Of a stretch of DNA of 64,000 nt, positions 47,301-54,783 are shown piece after piece; the stretch's first letter is position 1, and every line of letters begins with the position of its first letter. The position numbers and the translations under genes are program-made. The stretch lies in contig NZ_SWBP01000001.1 of assembly GCF_005116455.1 (NCBI RefSeq), forward strand, positions 434,001-498,000, given 5' to 3'. The notes under the pieces were generated by a model. The model made no database searches. It had not been told where the DNA came from and saw nothing but the letters and a program-made list of their open reading frames with translations. The stretch comes from Pedobacter cryophilus. GTDB lineage: Bacteria > Bacteroidota > Bacteroidia > Sphingobacteriales > Sphingobacteriaceae.

Positions 47301-48208
47301 GGCGTTTGAACTACAGATGAATTGAGGCTAATTCTTTTTCCTAAGCCTTTATCAACATTAATAAAGTAGTAAGAACTATCTGTATATACGTTATTCTGGT
47401 GCTGAAAATATTCGTTAGTATTATTTATACTCCACTTTGTGTTTCCTTGAGCATAAAATAGAATGTAATCTGTATTATCTAATTTTCCATCGTTTTCTCC
47501 AAAAACCTGAATGGCATTTTCTTGTAAATCATCAATCCTATTTTGAGCATTATTTTGAGGTAGCATAGCGCCTCCGTTTCCATAAACTCTAATGTTTTTA
47601 GGATTAATGGAGTTAACATCTATCCCTAAATTTCTTAAAAAATCATAGCTAATTCTATAAATGCCTTCATTTTTTACAGCAATTTTATACCAATTACCAG
47701 TAGCTAATACAGAATTGGGCAAATAGGTTCTTAAATTTTTTGCTGGCGTACCAAATTCTTTAACTGCATTAATTTGTAAACTATACTCTTCTACTTTTTT
47801 TAACCCTTGATTATCTTCAAAAAGAGGCAAAAAGCTAATCAATAAAAAAGGCTTTTTATTCTCGTAAACGGTATGATAAGTAAGCTGAATATCTGATTTT
47901 ATTATGTTCTCATCCTCCTTATTTGTTGCTAAAAAGGCAACAGAAGTTTTGTTTAAATTGATGCTTACAGTATGATTAGGACTATTAACCGGTATTTTTA
48001 AATAAACTGAAGGAAGGTTTCCAAATTTTTCAGATGAAAACCTAGGGAACTCTTTACCGGTAATTAAACCTGTATACTGGTTTAATTTTACAGAGTCAGA
48101 AATCCATTTAATACTCCTGTTTTCAGATAAATCTTGTGCAGAAAGATCTGCTAAAGGATTTAAGAGAAAAATAAAAATGATAATAAGCTTATTTACAATG
48201 TCTTTCAA
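44348..48208 (-). CDS. porU: Type IX secretion C-terminal sortase PorU
   Basis: PorU removes the C-terminal signal from type IX cargo and attaches the cargo to surface lipid or polysaccharide. The 1286-residue protein has a signal peptide ending ADLSAQD, an N-terminal Ig-like and beta-rich part, and a gingipain-like C25 peptidase domain. The probable catalytic His is in YTGHGGESGW near residue 790 and the Cys in FTATCSFGRWDD near 823. The C-terminal FlgD-like Ig segment ends KDDYGEKIGRGVYIYELKV. The catalytic pair looks intact. It diverges from gldJ across 156 bases. Confidence 0.93.
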   Translation of the reverse strand: MKDIVNKLIIIFIFLLNPLADLSAQDLSENRSIKWISDSVKLNQYTGLITGKEFPRFSSEKFGNLPSVYLKIPVNSPNHTVSINLNKTSVAFLATNKEDENIIKSDIQLTYHTVYENKKPFLLISFLPLFEDNQGLKKVEEYSLQINAVKEFGTPAKNLRTYLPNSVLATGNWYKIAVKNEGIYRISYDFLRNLGIDVNSINPKNIRVYGNGGAMLPQNNAQNRIDDLQENAIQVFGENDGKLDNTDYILFYAQGNTKWSINNTNEYFQHQNNVYTDSSYYFINVDKGLGKRISLNSSVVQTPNYTSNEYDDHQLYEKDLYTLVTSSIKSGRNWYGEDFEFNASRNFDFNISGIQPNTPLFLKTNMLIRANVSSSASISVNNQPAYSLQANSLPLNFETDFAREANGVNSFNGLTGTNLRVNINYIKPNSSANAWLDYLEINFRRDLDAAQNFLRFRDKNNVGLGNISRFDVKNVAAGSQVWDVTNPLQPIQQNLTLLGSNASFIINTDELKEFVIFNPITFKEPVAIGKIQNQNLHALAQADMIIISPQEWFPEAKRLGDFRKLEQNISYQIVTPQQVFNEFSSGGREATAIRDFVKMFYDRAGFNSVSAPKYLLLFGKGSFDNKMIKFNDNNFVPTYQSENSLSPTQSYTSDDYFGLLDDNEGDFSEDFNTNPGLLDIAIGRIPVKSLTEAKNVVDKLIDYADESSFGDWRNQFTIIADDEDNNLHLNQAEANAAIIAQRTNKPNIDKIYFDAYQQESAAGGNRYPEAEAALSQKVNSGSLLINYTGHGGESGWAEERVLTIPIINSWNNPKKLPIIFTATCSFGRWDDPEVTSAGELTLLKENAGVPALFTTTRIVFASYNFDLNQSFLKALFDPVFFNKKISFGEVFKAAKNNNIGGLNINSRNFTLLGDPSTLFPIPTNNIITSSINNKPITALDTLKAGQKVNIKGIVTNENGIKLTNFNGFVYPLIYDKPSVITTLGQDKKINGSYEQAFNQQKNIIYKGKSTVTNGDFSFDFIVPKDINLQVGKGKISYYANNSLLDANGGFNNINIGGIVNANSSDKIGPAIKLFLNDEQFVSGGITNPKPMLLVKLEDESGINTTGIGIGHDIVATLSSQTAQDKTIILNTFYEATLDSYQKGTVKYPISELAPGLYSLKIKAWDVFNNSSEETLTFEVKNAEELTLAHVLNYPNPFTTRTSFQFEHNHPNEDLEVQINIKTVSGRLIKTINQLVNSTGTRVNDIFWDGKDDYGEKIGRGVYIYELKVRSFLSGKSIQKIEKLVLL

Positions 48209-48313
48209 AGTGAAATAATTATTTATCTTTATTGTAACTATTATCTTAACTGTTCGTTTTAATAGTTAAAATTATTGAAATGCTTTTAATAACGTACAAT
48301 TTAAATTAATCAG

Positions 48314-48347
48314 TTTGATTAATCATAATTTATTATTTTTAGCTTTG
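48314..48347 (+). promoter_or_regulatory. Putative Bacteroidota promoter for gldJ
   Basis: TTTG at 48314-48317 is followed after 22 bases by TAGCTTTG at 48340-48347, matching TAnnTTTG. The gldJ ATG is 17 bases further on, giving a very short leader. No clear matching element was picked out for porU on the other strand in the shared 156-base region. Confidence 0.6.
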
Positions 48348-48364
48348 AAAACACAATAAAGCAC

Positions 48365-50053
48365 ATGAGAAAACTTATTTTACCTGTTCTTGCAGTATGT
48401 ATTGGCTTCACGGCTATATTATCATCTTGCTCTTCTCCCGGTAAATCGGCAAAAATATCATCTAAAACAGGGGCGCAATATAACGCTAAAAGACCTGGTT
48501 CACTTCAAGTATCCGGAAAAACTAAACCTACACCGGGTCCTGGTTTGGTACATATAGAGGGTGGAACTTTTGTTATGGGAGGATCTAATATAGATGATAT
48601 TGGTTTTGATTACGCCGCACCAAAAAGAAGAGTAACCGTTGCTACCTTTTACATGGATGAGACCGAAGTTTCAAACGTTGACTGGTTAGAATATTTAAAT
48701 TGGATAAAAGAAGTTCCCGCAGATCCAAGATGGTATTATGAAGCGCTACCAGATACTTTAGTTTGGAGAAGCCCTTTAGCCTATAATGAACCTTACGTAA
48801 ATAATTATTTAAGACACCCCGCTTATCAGGAATATCCTGTAGTAGGTGTAACTTGGGAACAAGCAATGGCTTATTGCGATTGGAGAACCAATATAGTAAA
48901 TGAAAATATTTTACGTAATAAAGGAGTATTAAATGATTGGAAAACTTATGCTACTGCAAAAAGCGGTGTAACAGGAAAAGGCGGAGCTGCTGCAACTGGA
49001 AAAGGTGGAACACCTGCTAAAGTAAGTACAGATCCTTTTGATCTTGATTTATATTTAAATGGTCAATATGATGATAAAGGAAAAGGAGCTCCAAAAGATT
49101 TAAATCCAAAACCTGGAGCCGCTGGTGCTGTTGGAGCAAGTGGGAAACCTTCAGCTTCTGAAAAAAATCAAAGATTTGCCAGAATTGAGGACGGTGTTTT
49201 CACCCCAGGCAGATATAGATTACCTACCGAAGCAGAATGGGAATATGCAGCATTATCTTTAATTGGTACTGCTAATAATAATATTGTAAATAATAGCAAA
49301 ACATATCCTTGGTATGGCCTAGGAATTAGATCTCCTGGCAAAAGTACAAGAGGTTTAATATATGCCAACTTTAAAAGAGGAGAAGGAGATAATATGGGTG
49401 TAGCTGGCTATTTAAATGATGGTGCAGATATTACCGCCCCTGTTAAAAAGTATCTGCCAAATGATTTTGGTTTATATAACATGGCGGGTAACGTGAGCGA
49501 GTGGGTATTAGACACTTACAGACAATTAACTTTTGATAAAGTTGAAGATTTTAGTCCGTTTAGAGGAAATGATTTTGAAAACAATGAGTATGACACCAAC
49601 GGTAAAATACAAACTATTGGCAAAACTAACGTTCCAAAGAAAACTAAGGCTACTTCTGGCAAAAAAGATCCGTATGACAAGCAAGCAAATAAATATGGTA
49701 ACATTACAGAAGCAAGCCCATCTACACCAGATGCAATAGATACTACTAAAATGCCTGCTTTAAAACCATCATTTGATGCAGATGAAAGAGGCGCCTTAGA
49801 CCCACAAAATTTAGACCTTTACGGAAAAATCACTTTAGTGAATGACCGTTCTAAAGTTTTTAAAGGTGGTTCTTGGAATGATAGAGCTTATTGGTTAAAC
49901 CCAGGAACAAGAAGATACCTTGATCAGGGAGAAGCCAGTTCAGAAATTGGTTTTAGATGCGCAATGAGTAGTGTTGGCGATCCTCAAATTAACAAGAAAA
50001 GTACGCCTCAGTTTAAACAACCTAAATCAAGAGTCGGCTTTAAAGGCAAATAA
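48365..50053 (+). CDS. gldJ: Gliding motility/type IX secretion lipoprotein GldJ
   Basis: GldJ is an outer-membrane lipoprotein needed for gliding and type IX secretion, related to sulfatase-modifying factors but not catalytic. The 562-residue protein has a lipoprotein signal with LSSC (Cys22). The FGE-like domain starts near residue 62 (HIEGGTFVMGGSN) and ends in FKGGSWNDRAYWLNPGTRRYL and IGFRCAM. A Gly/Ala/Lys-rich insert interrupts the domain at about residues 199-265 and a second polar insert lies near 400-460. Length matches flavobacterial GldJ. It sits divergent from porU, as expected for this trio. Confidence 0.92.
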   Translation: MRKLILPVLAVCIGFTAILSSCSSPGKSAKISSKTGAQYNAKRPGSLQVSGKTKPTPGPGLVHIEGGTFVMGGSNIDDIGFDYAAPKRRVTVATFYMDETEVSNVDWLEYLNWIKEVPADPRWYYEALPDTLVWRSPLAYNEPYVNNYLRHPAYQEYPVVGVTWEQAMAYCDWRTNIVNENILRNKGVLNDWKTYATAKSGVTGKGGAAATGKGGTPAKVSTDPFDLDLYLNGQYDDKGKGAPKDLNPKPGAAGAVGASGKPSASEKNQRFARIEDGVFTPGRYRLPTEAEWEYAALSLIGTANNNIVNNSKTYPWYGLGIRSPGKSTRGLIYANFKRGEGDNMGVAGYLNDGADITAPVKKYLPNDFGLYNMAGNVSEWVLDTYRQLTFDKVEDFSPFRGNDFENNEYDTNGKIQTIGKTNVPKKTKATSGKKDPYDKQANKYGNITEASPSTPDAIDTTKMPALKPSFDADERGALDPQNLDLYGKITLVNDRSKVFKGGSWNDRAYWLNPGTRRYLDQGEASSEIGFRCAMSSVGDPQINKKSTPQFKQPKSRVGFKGK

Positions 50054-50078
50054 ATAAGAGCGTCCATAATATTTAAAC

Positions 50079-50112
50079 AAAGCCCTTCTAAATTTTAGAG
50101 GGGCTTTTGTTT
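50079..50112 (+). terminator. Terminator after gldJ
   Basis: AAGCCCTTCTAA and TTAGAGGGGCTT form a stem of about 13 pairs, with one G-T pair, over a 3-base loop and are followed by TTGTTTT. It lies 26 bases after the gldJ stop. Confidence 0.8.
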
Positions 50113-50260
50113 TAAAGAAAAATAATATGTGTTATAAAAAAGCACTTATTTATTTGTTAAATACCTATTTAAGACATCTTTAGCCTAGAATTTAATTGAT
50201 AAATATAAATGAGCGATGTAAATCACAATAGATTATTATAAAGTGTTTAGAAGGGTTATA

Positions 50261-50512
50261 ATGGATGCTTTAAAAGACTACGGATTAGTGGCTGATGTCA
50301 ATTTAATTGTTTATTGTGATAATAATGATGAAAGCAATTATCAAATTATTCATCATTTAAGAGACCCACAAATACCAGATAGCTTATTATCTTCGGTACA
50401 AAAATTAGCCTTATTATCTTATCAAAGTTGTATTGATTTAAAAATTAATATTCCTCGTGATTTAAAATCAATAGTTTTTCTAGCCTTAAAATGCCTTTCT
50501 ATCTTACTTTAA
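50261..50512 (+). CDS. Small hypothetical protein, doubtful
   Basis: The frame from ATG 50261 encodes 83 residues (six more from a GTG at 50243). It begins DALKDYGLVADVNLIVYC and is mostly helical, with no motif or signal. I do not recognise it. It may be a real small gene or the remnant of a longer one: another open frame with a coherent acidic-helical composition follows at 50523-50660 in a different frame. Confidence 0.35.
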   Translation: MDALKDYGLVADVNLIVYCDNNDESNYQIIHHLRDPQIPDSLLSSVQKLALLSYQSCIDLKINIPRDLKSIVFLALKCLSILL

Positions 50513-50522
50513 GCCCCATTAA

Positions 50523-50660
50523 ACAGCTCCGCATTTGAAATGGCGTTCGCTGCAAATATTCTTTTTAAAGCAATTAGAAGAGAGCAAAGACAATCTTATA
50601 GAAATGGAATCAGAGATTGTAATAGAGAATTTTCTCAATAACCAAATCTATAAATTATAA
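50523..50660 (+). pseudogene. Possible gene remnant without a start codon
   Basis: A frame with no ATG at its head reads through HLKWRSLQIFFLKQLEESK to SEIVIENFLNNQIYKL and a TAA at 50658-50660. It sits in another frame from the small frame upstream and could be the 3' end of the same decayed gene. No family is recognised. The rest of the gap between gldJ and the transporter holds only hairpins. Confidence 0.3.
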
Positions 50661-50675
50661 GATTTCTTAATATAC

Positions 50676-50709
50676 AAAATAGGCTATACCGAAAATCGAT
50701 ATAGCCTCT
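50676..50709 (-). terminator. Terminator after the hexuronate transporter gene
   Basis: AGGCTATA at 50681-50688 pairs with TATAGCCT at 50700-50707. On the - strand it is followed by ATTTTG. It lies about 34 bases beyond the stop codon of the transporter and ends the kdgA-exuT pair. Confidence 0.7.
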
Positions 50710-50742
50710 TTTATGTTTGAACTAATTTAATGTAGCCGCCAA

Positions 50743-52107
50743 TTAAATTTCAACTGCTTTCATTTTAGGCACCAATGCTTTCATCACAGACCAAGCAACA
50801 ATGTAAGCCAAAGCGCAAATGGTAAACATAATGGTATAACCTGTTTCTATATGCCCTAAAGCTTTATAATGATCAAATAAATAACCACCTAATTTAGACA
50901 TAAATACACCACCTAAACCACCTGCCATTCCGCCAATTCCAATAACAGAAGCTACTGTTTTCTTTGGAAACATATCTGATACTGTAGTGAAAATATTAGC
51001 AGACCATGCTTGGTGAGCTGATGCTCCAATACCAATAAGGATAACCGGAAACCAAACACTATAAACACCTAAAACTGGCGCTAATAACACAACTAAAGGA
51101 ATTAATGCAATAATCAACATTGCTTTCATTCTACCATCATAAGGCTTGTACCCTTTGTTGATAAAGTAAGTAGGGAAATAACCACCACCAATACTTCCAA
51201 ACATAGTCATGGTATAAAGAACCGCAATAGGCAACATAATATCAGTACCTGTTAACCCATATTGTGCCTTTAAATACGCCGGTAGCCAGAATAAGAAAAA
51301 CCACCATACGCCATCTGTCATAAATTTACCAAATACAAATGACCATGTTTGCTTGTACCCTAAAAGTTTAAACCACGCTACTTTTTCAGTAGCAGGTAAT
51401 GTATCTTCTTTTGTTATTTCATCTACATCACTTTCAATATATGCTCTTTCAGCTACAGATAAGCGCTTTTGTTTAGAAGGCAATTCGTAAAATAAAAACC
51501 AAAAAATAAGCCATACAAAACCAAAAGCCCCAATTGCCCAAAAAGCAAATTGCCAACCATATTGATAGGCAATCCAAGGCACCGTTAAAGGAGCCAAAAT
51601 AGCGCCAACGTTAGAACCAGAGTTAAATATACCAGTTGCAAAAGAGCGTTCTTTCTTAGGGAAATATTCTGCAGTTGCTTTTATGGCAGCCGGAAAATTT
51701 CCTGACTCTCCAAAACCTAATAAAGCCCTAGAAACCATAAATCCTAATACAGAAACAGATACCGTTGTAATGCCTAACCATGTTGTTAAAGGAAGCATTA
51801 AAGCGCCAATACCTTCGGCGTAAGCATGTAATATAGCCGCTATAGACCATATAATTAATGCTAAAGCAAAACCTGTTTTAGTTCCTAATTTATCTATTAA
51901 CCTACCGGCAAATAACATAGAAATTGCATAAGAAAACTGGAAAACAGCGGTGATATTAGCATAATCTGTGTTAGTCCAACCAAATTCATCAGCTAATAAT
52001 GGTTGAAGAAGACTTAATACCTGACGATCTAAATAATTAATGGTGGTAGCAAAAAATAACAGCGCACATATTGTCCACCTGTATTTTCCTATTTTTTCTT
52101 GTATCAT
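50743..52107 (-). CDS. exuT: Hexuronate MFS transporter (ExuT-like, ACS family)
   Basis: The 454-residue protein has twelve predicted helices and the anion:cation symporter pattern NYLDRQVLSLLQPLLADEFGW in the first helix region, GFGESGNFPAAIKATAEYFP and FNSGSNVGAILAPL in the middle. It is close to ExuT/GudP-type transporters, so it should bring galacturonate or glucuronate into the cell. It is 10 bases after kdgA in the same unit. Confidence 0.9.
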   Translation of the reverse strand: MIQEKIGKYRWTICALLFFATTINYLDRQVLSLLQPLLADEFGWTNTDYANITAVFQFSYAISMLFAGRLIDKLGTKTGFALALIIWSIAAILHAYAEGIGALMLPLTTWLGITTVSVSVLGFMVSRALLGFGESGNFPAAIKATAEYFPKKERSFATGIFNSGSNVGAILAPLTVPWIAYQYGWQFAFWAIGAFGFVWLIFWFLFYELPSKQKRLSVAERAYIESDVDEITKEDTLPATEKVAWFKLLGYKQTWSFVFGKFMTDGVWWFFLFWLPAYLKAQYGLTGTDIMLPIAVLYTMTMFGSIGGGYFPTYFINKGYKPYDGRMKAMLIIALIPLVVLLAPVLGVYSVWFPVILIGIGASAHQAWSANIFTTVSDMFPKKTVASVIGIGGMAGGLGGVFMSKLGGYLFDHYKALGHIETGYTIMFTICALAYIVAWSVMKALVPKMKAVEI

Positions 52108-52117
52108 GTTTTAAAGA

Positions 52118-52780
52118 TTAACCTTTAATAGATTTTATAACTGCTAATACGTCTTTCGTATTTTGCGCTAAAAGAGCGTAGTTGCCATCAGTCATTATTT
52201 CTTTACTGATTAATTTACTTCCCATTCCAACTGCACAAACACCTGCTTTAAACCAGCTACCAATGTTTTCTTTACTTAAATCCACCCCACCTGTTGGCAT
52301 AAATAGCTGCCCAGCAAAAAGTTCTTTTATAGAAGAGATAAACTCTTGGCCTAAAATATTAGCAGGAAAAATTTTAATTAATCCAGCACCATTTTTTTGT
52401 GCAATAGAAATTTCTGTAGGCGTCATACAACCAGGTATCCAAAGCAGATCGGCTTTTTGACAAACCTCGGCAACCTCAGGAGTTACAATTGGGCAAACAA
52501 TAAAATCAGCACCTGCATCAATAAAATCTTGTGCTTCTTTAGGGTTCTTAATAGTTCCAATACCTAACATTAACTCGGGCATTGTTTCTAAAGCAACTTG
52601 TTTCAATTTTCTAAAATTGGCCAAAGCCTCTTTTCCTCTGTTGGTATATTCTATTACTCTTACACCTGCATCATAAACAGTTTGAGTAATGTCTATACTT
52701 TTTTGCTCATCGGGATGAAAAAATAAAGGAAGCATTCCTTGGTCAGTAATCGCTTTTAGAAGTGAAGATTTCTTATCCAT
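52118..52780 (-). CDS. kdgA: KHG/KDPG aldolase
   Basis: It cleaves 2-keto-3-deoxy-6-phosphogluconate to pyruvate and glyceraldehyde 3-phosphate, the last step of galacturonate catabolism here. The 220-residue class I aldolase has VIEYTNRGKEAL in the active-site region, IGTIKNPKEAQDFIDAGADF, and the Schiff-base Lys in GLIKIFPANILG. It lies divergently from kdgK, with 218 bases between the starts. Confidence 0.93.
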   Translation of the reverse strand: MDKKSSLLKAITDQGMLPLFFHPDEQKSIDITQTVYDAGVRVIEYTNRGKEALANFRKLKQVALETMPELMLGIGTIKNPKEAQDFIDAGADFIVCPIVTPEVAEVCQKADLLWIPGCMTPTEISIAQKNGAGLIKIFPANILGQEFISSIKELFAGQLFMPTGGVDLSKENIGSWFKAGVCAVGMGSKLISKEIMTDGNYALLAQNTKDVLAVIKSIKG

Positions 52781-52998
52781 TTAAGTTTAATTTGGTTATT
52801 TTATAATAGCTAACTAAAGTAGAAAATTTATGGCTTTAAAGAAGAAAATGAGGGTGATTTAAAAAAACAATCTACGCAATCGATACCGATGATTTTTTTT
52901 AAAATCTTCTTCGATATATGCCATTAAGTGTATTTTTGGATTCTGTTCGATATAAAATTGAATATAACCACTTTATTTACTTAATACAACACAAAACG

Positions 52999-54024
52999 AT
53001 GTCTAAAAAAGTCGTAACACTGGGAGAAATCATGATGAGATTATCTACACCAGACTTCAAAAGATTTGTACAAAGCGATACATTTGATGTAACCTATGGC
53101 GGTGGAGAAGCTAACGTGGCTGCTGCTCTTTGCAATTACGGATTAAACGGAACATTTGTTTCTAAAGTGCCTGATACTGCTATTGGCCAAGCGGCAATTA
53201 ACCATTTACGCAGATATGGTGTAGACACTAAATTTGTTGCCAGAGGTGGTAACAGATTAGGAATTTATTTCTTAGAAACTGGTGCTTCTATGAGAGCTTC
53301 TCAAGTAGTTTATGACAGAGCAGACGCTTCTATTTCTGATGTTGATGCTGCTGAATTTGACTGGGATGCAATTTTTGAAGGTGCAGATTGGTTTCACACT
53401 ACCGGTATTACACCTGCATTAAGTGATAAAGCTGCGGCTTTAACTTTAGCAGCTTTAAAAGCTGCAAAAGAAAGGGGCATTACTACAAGTATCGATTTAA
53501 ACTATCGTAAAAAACTTTGGAGTAAAGAAAAAGCTAGAAAAACAATGACAGAACTTTGCCAATACGTTGATGTTTGTATTGGAAACGAAGAAGATGCCGA
53601 TACTAGCTTAGGTTTTACCAGCAAAGGCACTGATGTAACCAAAGGCGAATTAAACTTAGACGGTTTTAAAGATGTTTGTAAGCAAATGAAAGAGAAATTT
53701 AATTTCAAATACATCGCATCTACTTTAAGAGAAAGCCATAGCGCATCTGATAACGGATGGAGCGCATTGGTTTATGATGGCACAAGTTTTCACCATACCA
53801 AGCAATATGAAGTTCGTATTGTAGACCGTGTTGGAAGTGGAGATTCATTTGCAAGTGGATTCATTTACGGCTTAGTAACCGGAAAATCAATGGCTGATGC
53901 TGCTGAATTTGGTGTTGCTGCTTCTGCATTAAAACACACTATCCCTGGCGATTTAAACCATGCAACACTTTCTGATGTAGAAGGTTTAGTAGGTGGCGAT
54001 GGTTCTGGTAGAGTTCAAAGATAA
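52999..54024 (+). CDS. kdgK: 2-Keto-3-deoxygluconate kinase
   Basis: It phosphorylates ketodeoxygluconate to KDPG. From the ATG at 52999 it has 341 residues with VVTLGEIMMRLSTPDFKRF, GGGEANVAAALCNYGL, and the PfkB signature DRVGSGDSFASGF with the catalytic Asp. A longer frame from 52918 adds 27 residues unlike the family and was rejected. It is a paralogue of the kinase at 54780-55799. The aldolase that follows it in the pathway is the divergent neighbour. Confidence 0.92.
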   Translation: MSKKVVTLGEIMMRLSTPDFKRFVQSDTFDVTYGGGEANVAAALCNYGLNGTFVSKVPDTAIGQAAINHLRRYGVDTKFVARGGNRLGIYFLETGASMRASQVVYDRADASISDVDAAEFDWDAIFEGADWFHTTGITPALSDKAAALTLAALKAAKERGITTSIDLNYRKKLWSKEKARKTMTELCQYVDVCIGNEEDADTSLGFTSKGTDVTKGELNLDGFKDVCKQMKEKFNFKYIASTLRESHSASDNGWSALVYDGTSFHHTKQYEVRIVDRVGSGDSFASGFIYGLVTGKSMADAAEFGVAASALKHTIPGDLNHATLSDVEGLVGGDGSGRVQR

Positions 54025-54030
54025 TTTAAG

Positions 54031-54085
54031 AAAGTCGGCAGTCCGCAGTAAACTTATATAAGCGGTACGCGGACTGCTGACTTTT
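54031..54085 (+). repeat. Long hairpin between kdgK and the YhcH gene
   Basis: AAAGTCGGCAGTCCGC at 54031-54046 pairs along all 16 bases (one G-T) with 54069-54084, followed by TTTT. It could be a terminator for kdgK, but the GC-rich arms and the 22-base loop also fit a dispersed repeat. The YhcH gene starts about 20 bases later. Confidence 0.75.
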
Positions 54086-54105
54086 AACCCTAATCTTTAA
54101 AAATC

Positions 54106-54555
54106 ATGATTATAGATACTTTGGCTAACGCCGATAAATACCTAAGTGTTCACCCATTATTTGCACCTGCATTTGAATACCTTAAATCGGTGGATTTAGA
54201 GGCTATTGAAGATGGAAAATATGAAGTTTCTGAAGGCTTAAAATCTATTGTTGCTACTAAAATAGGAATGACGGCGCAAGAGTCTGAAGCTAAATTTGAA
54301 TGCCATAACAACAACATTGATATTCAGGTTTGCATCAAAGGAAACGAAACTTTTGGTTGGAAATCTAGAAACGATTGTAAAAGTCAAAAAGGAGAATACA
54401 ATCCAGAAAAAGATGTATTGTTTTTTAATGATGAACCAAGCATGCACTTTACCCTAAACGGTGGAGAATTTGTGATCTTTTTCCCTGAAGACGTTCACGC
54501 CCCAATGATTGGCGAAGATGAAATCAAGAAAATGGTGATTAAAGTGAAGAAATAA
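54106..54555 (+). CDS. YhcH/YjgK/YiaL family protein
   Basis: The 149-residue protein is of the DUF386/YhcH family (cupin-like). It keeps KFECHNNNIDIQVCIKGNE, a stretch with Glu and His metal ligands, and VIFFPEDVHAPMIG near the end. Members act on sugars as anomerases or isomerases. Here it may speed ring opening or anomer exchange of a uronate or ketodeoxy sugar, which is an inference from its neighbours. A terminator follows. Confidence 0.87.
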   Translation: MIIDTLANADKYLSVHPLFAPAFEYLKSVDLEAIEDGKYEVSEGLKSIVATKIGMTAQESEAKFECHNNNIDIQVCIKGNETFGWKSRNDCKSQKGEYNPEKDVLFFNDEPSMHFTLNGGEFVIFFPEDVHAPMIGEDEIKKMVIKVKK

Positions 54556-54584
54556 TTTTCGCTTTTTAAAGCTGATAAAATTTG

Positions 54585-54614
54585 AGGTCTGTGGTTTTCT
54601 GCGGACCTTTTTTT
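54585..54614 (+). terminator. Terminator after the YhcH gene
   Basis: AGGTCTG at 54585-54591 pairs with CGGACCT at 54602-54608 (one G-T pair) over a 10-base loop, then a seven-base T run. This is a clean intrinsic terminator. Confidence 0.8.
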
Positions 54615-54719
54615 GTGTTTTGTGTTTTGGGCGTTCGAGCGGGCTTTACGTTACAATCTTTTTGTGAAAAACAAAAAGGATTTTCACTGCAATCCCTAAC
54701 GCATTATTATCTCACTGAT

Positions 54720-54783
54720 AAACCGTTGAAACGGTTTCAACTAAATTCAATTTACATAGCCCACGGTTTAAACCGTGGGCTAT
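54720..54783. repeat. Dispersed palindromic element, copy 1
   Basis: A first hairpin (AAACCGT/ACGGTTT, 54720-54737, 4-base loop) is followed by a perfect 28-bp palindrome at 54756-54783 centred on arm GCCCACGGTTT. The stop codon of the kinase gene on the - strand (54780-54782) lies inside this palindrome. The same palindrome recurs at 55875-55904. The pairing of two small palindromes resembles REP/REPIN elements. Confidence 0.85.

Noticed and set aside
48365-50053. GldJ as an active formylglycine-generating (sulfatase-maturing) enzyme
   Set aside because: The gene sits divergent from porU, encodes a lipoprotein and matches GldJ in length; the fold is shared but no sulfatase gene is present.
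52874-52890. CGCAATCGATACCGAT-like sequence as a LacI-type operator between kdgA and kdgK
   Set aside because: The symmetry is poor and no second copy was found next to other uronate genes in the window. It remains a weak candidate only.
52918-52998. A 27-residue N-terminal extension of KdgK
   Set aside because: It covers the promoter region and is unlike the family; MSKKVVTLGE at 52999 is the expected start.
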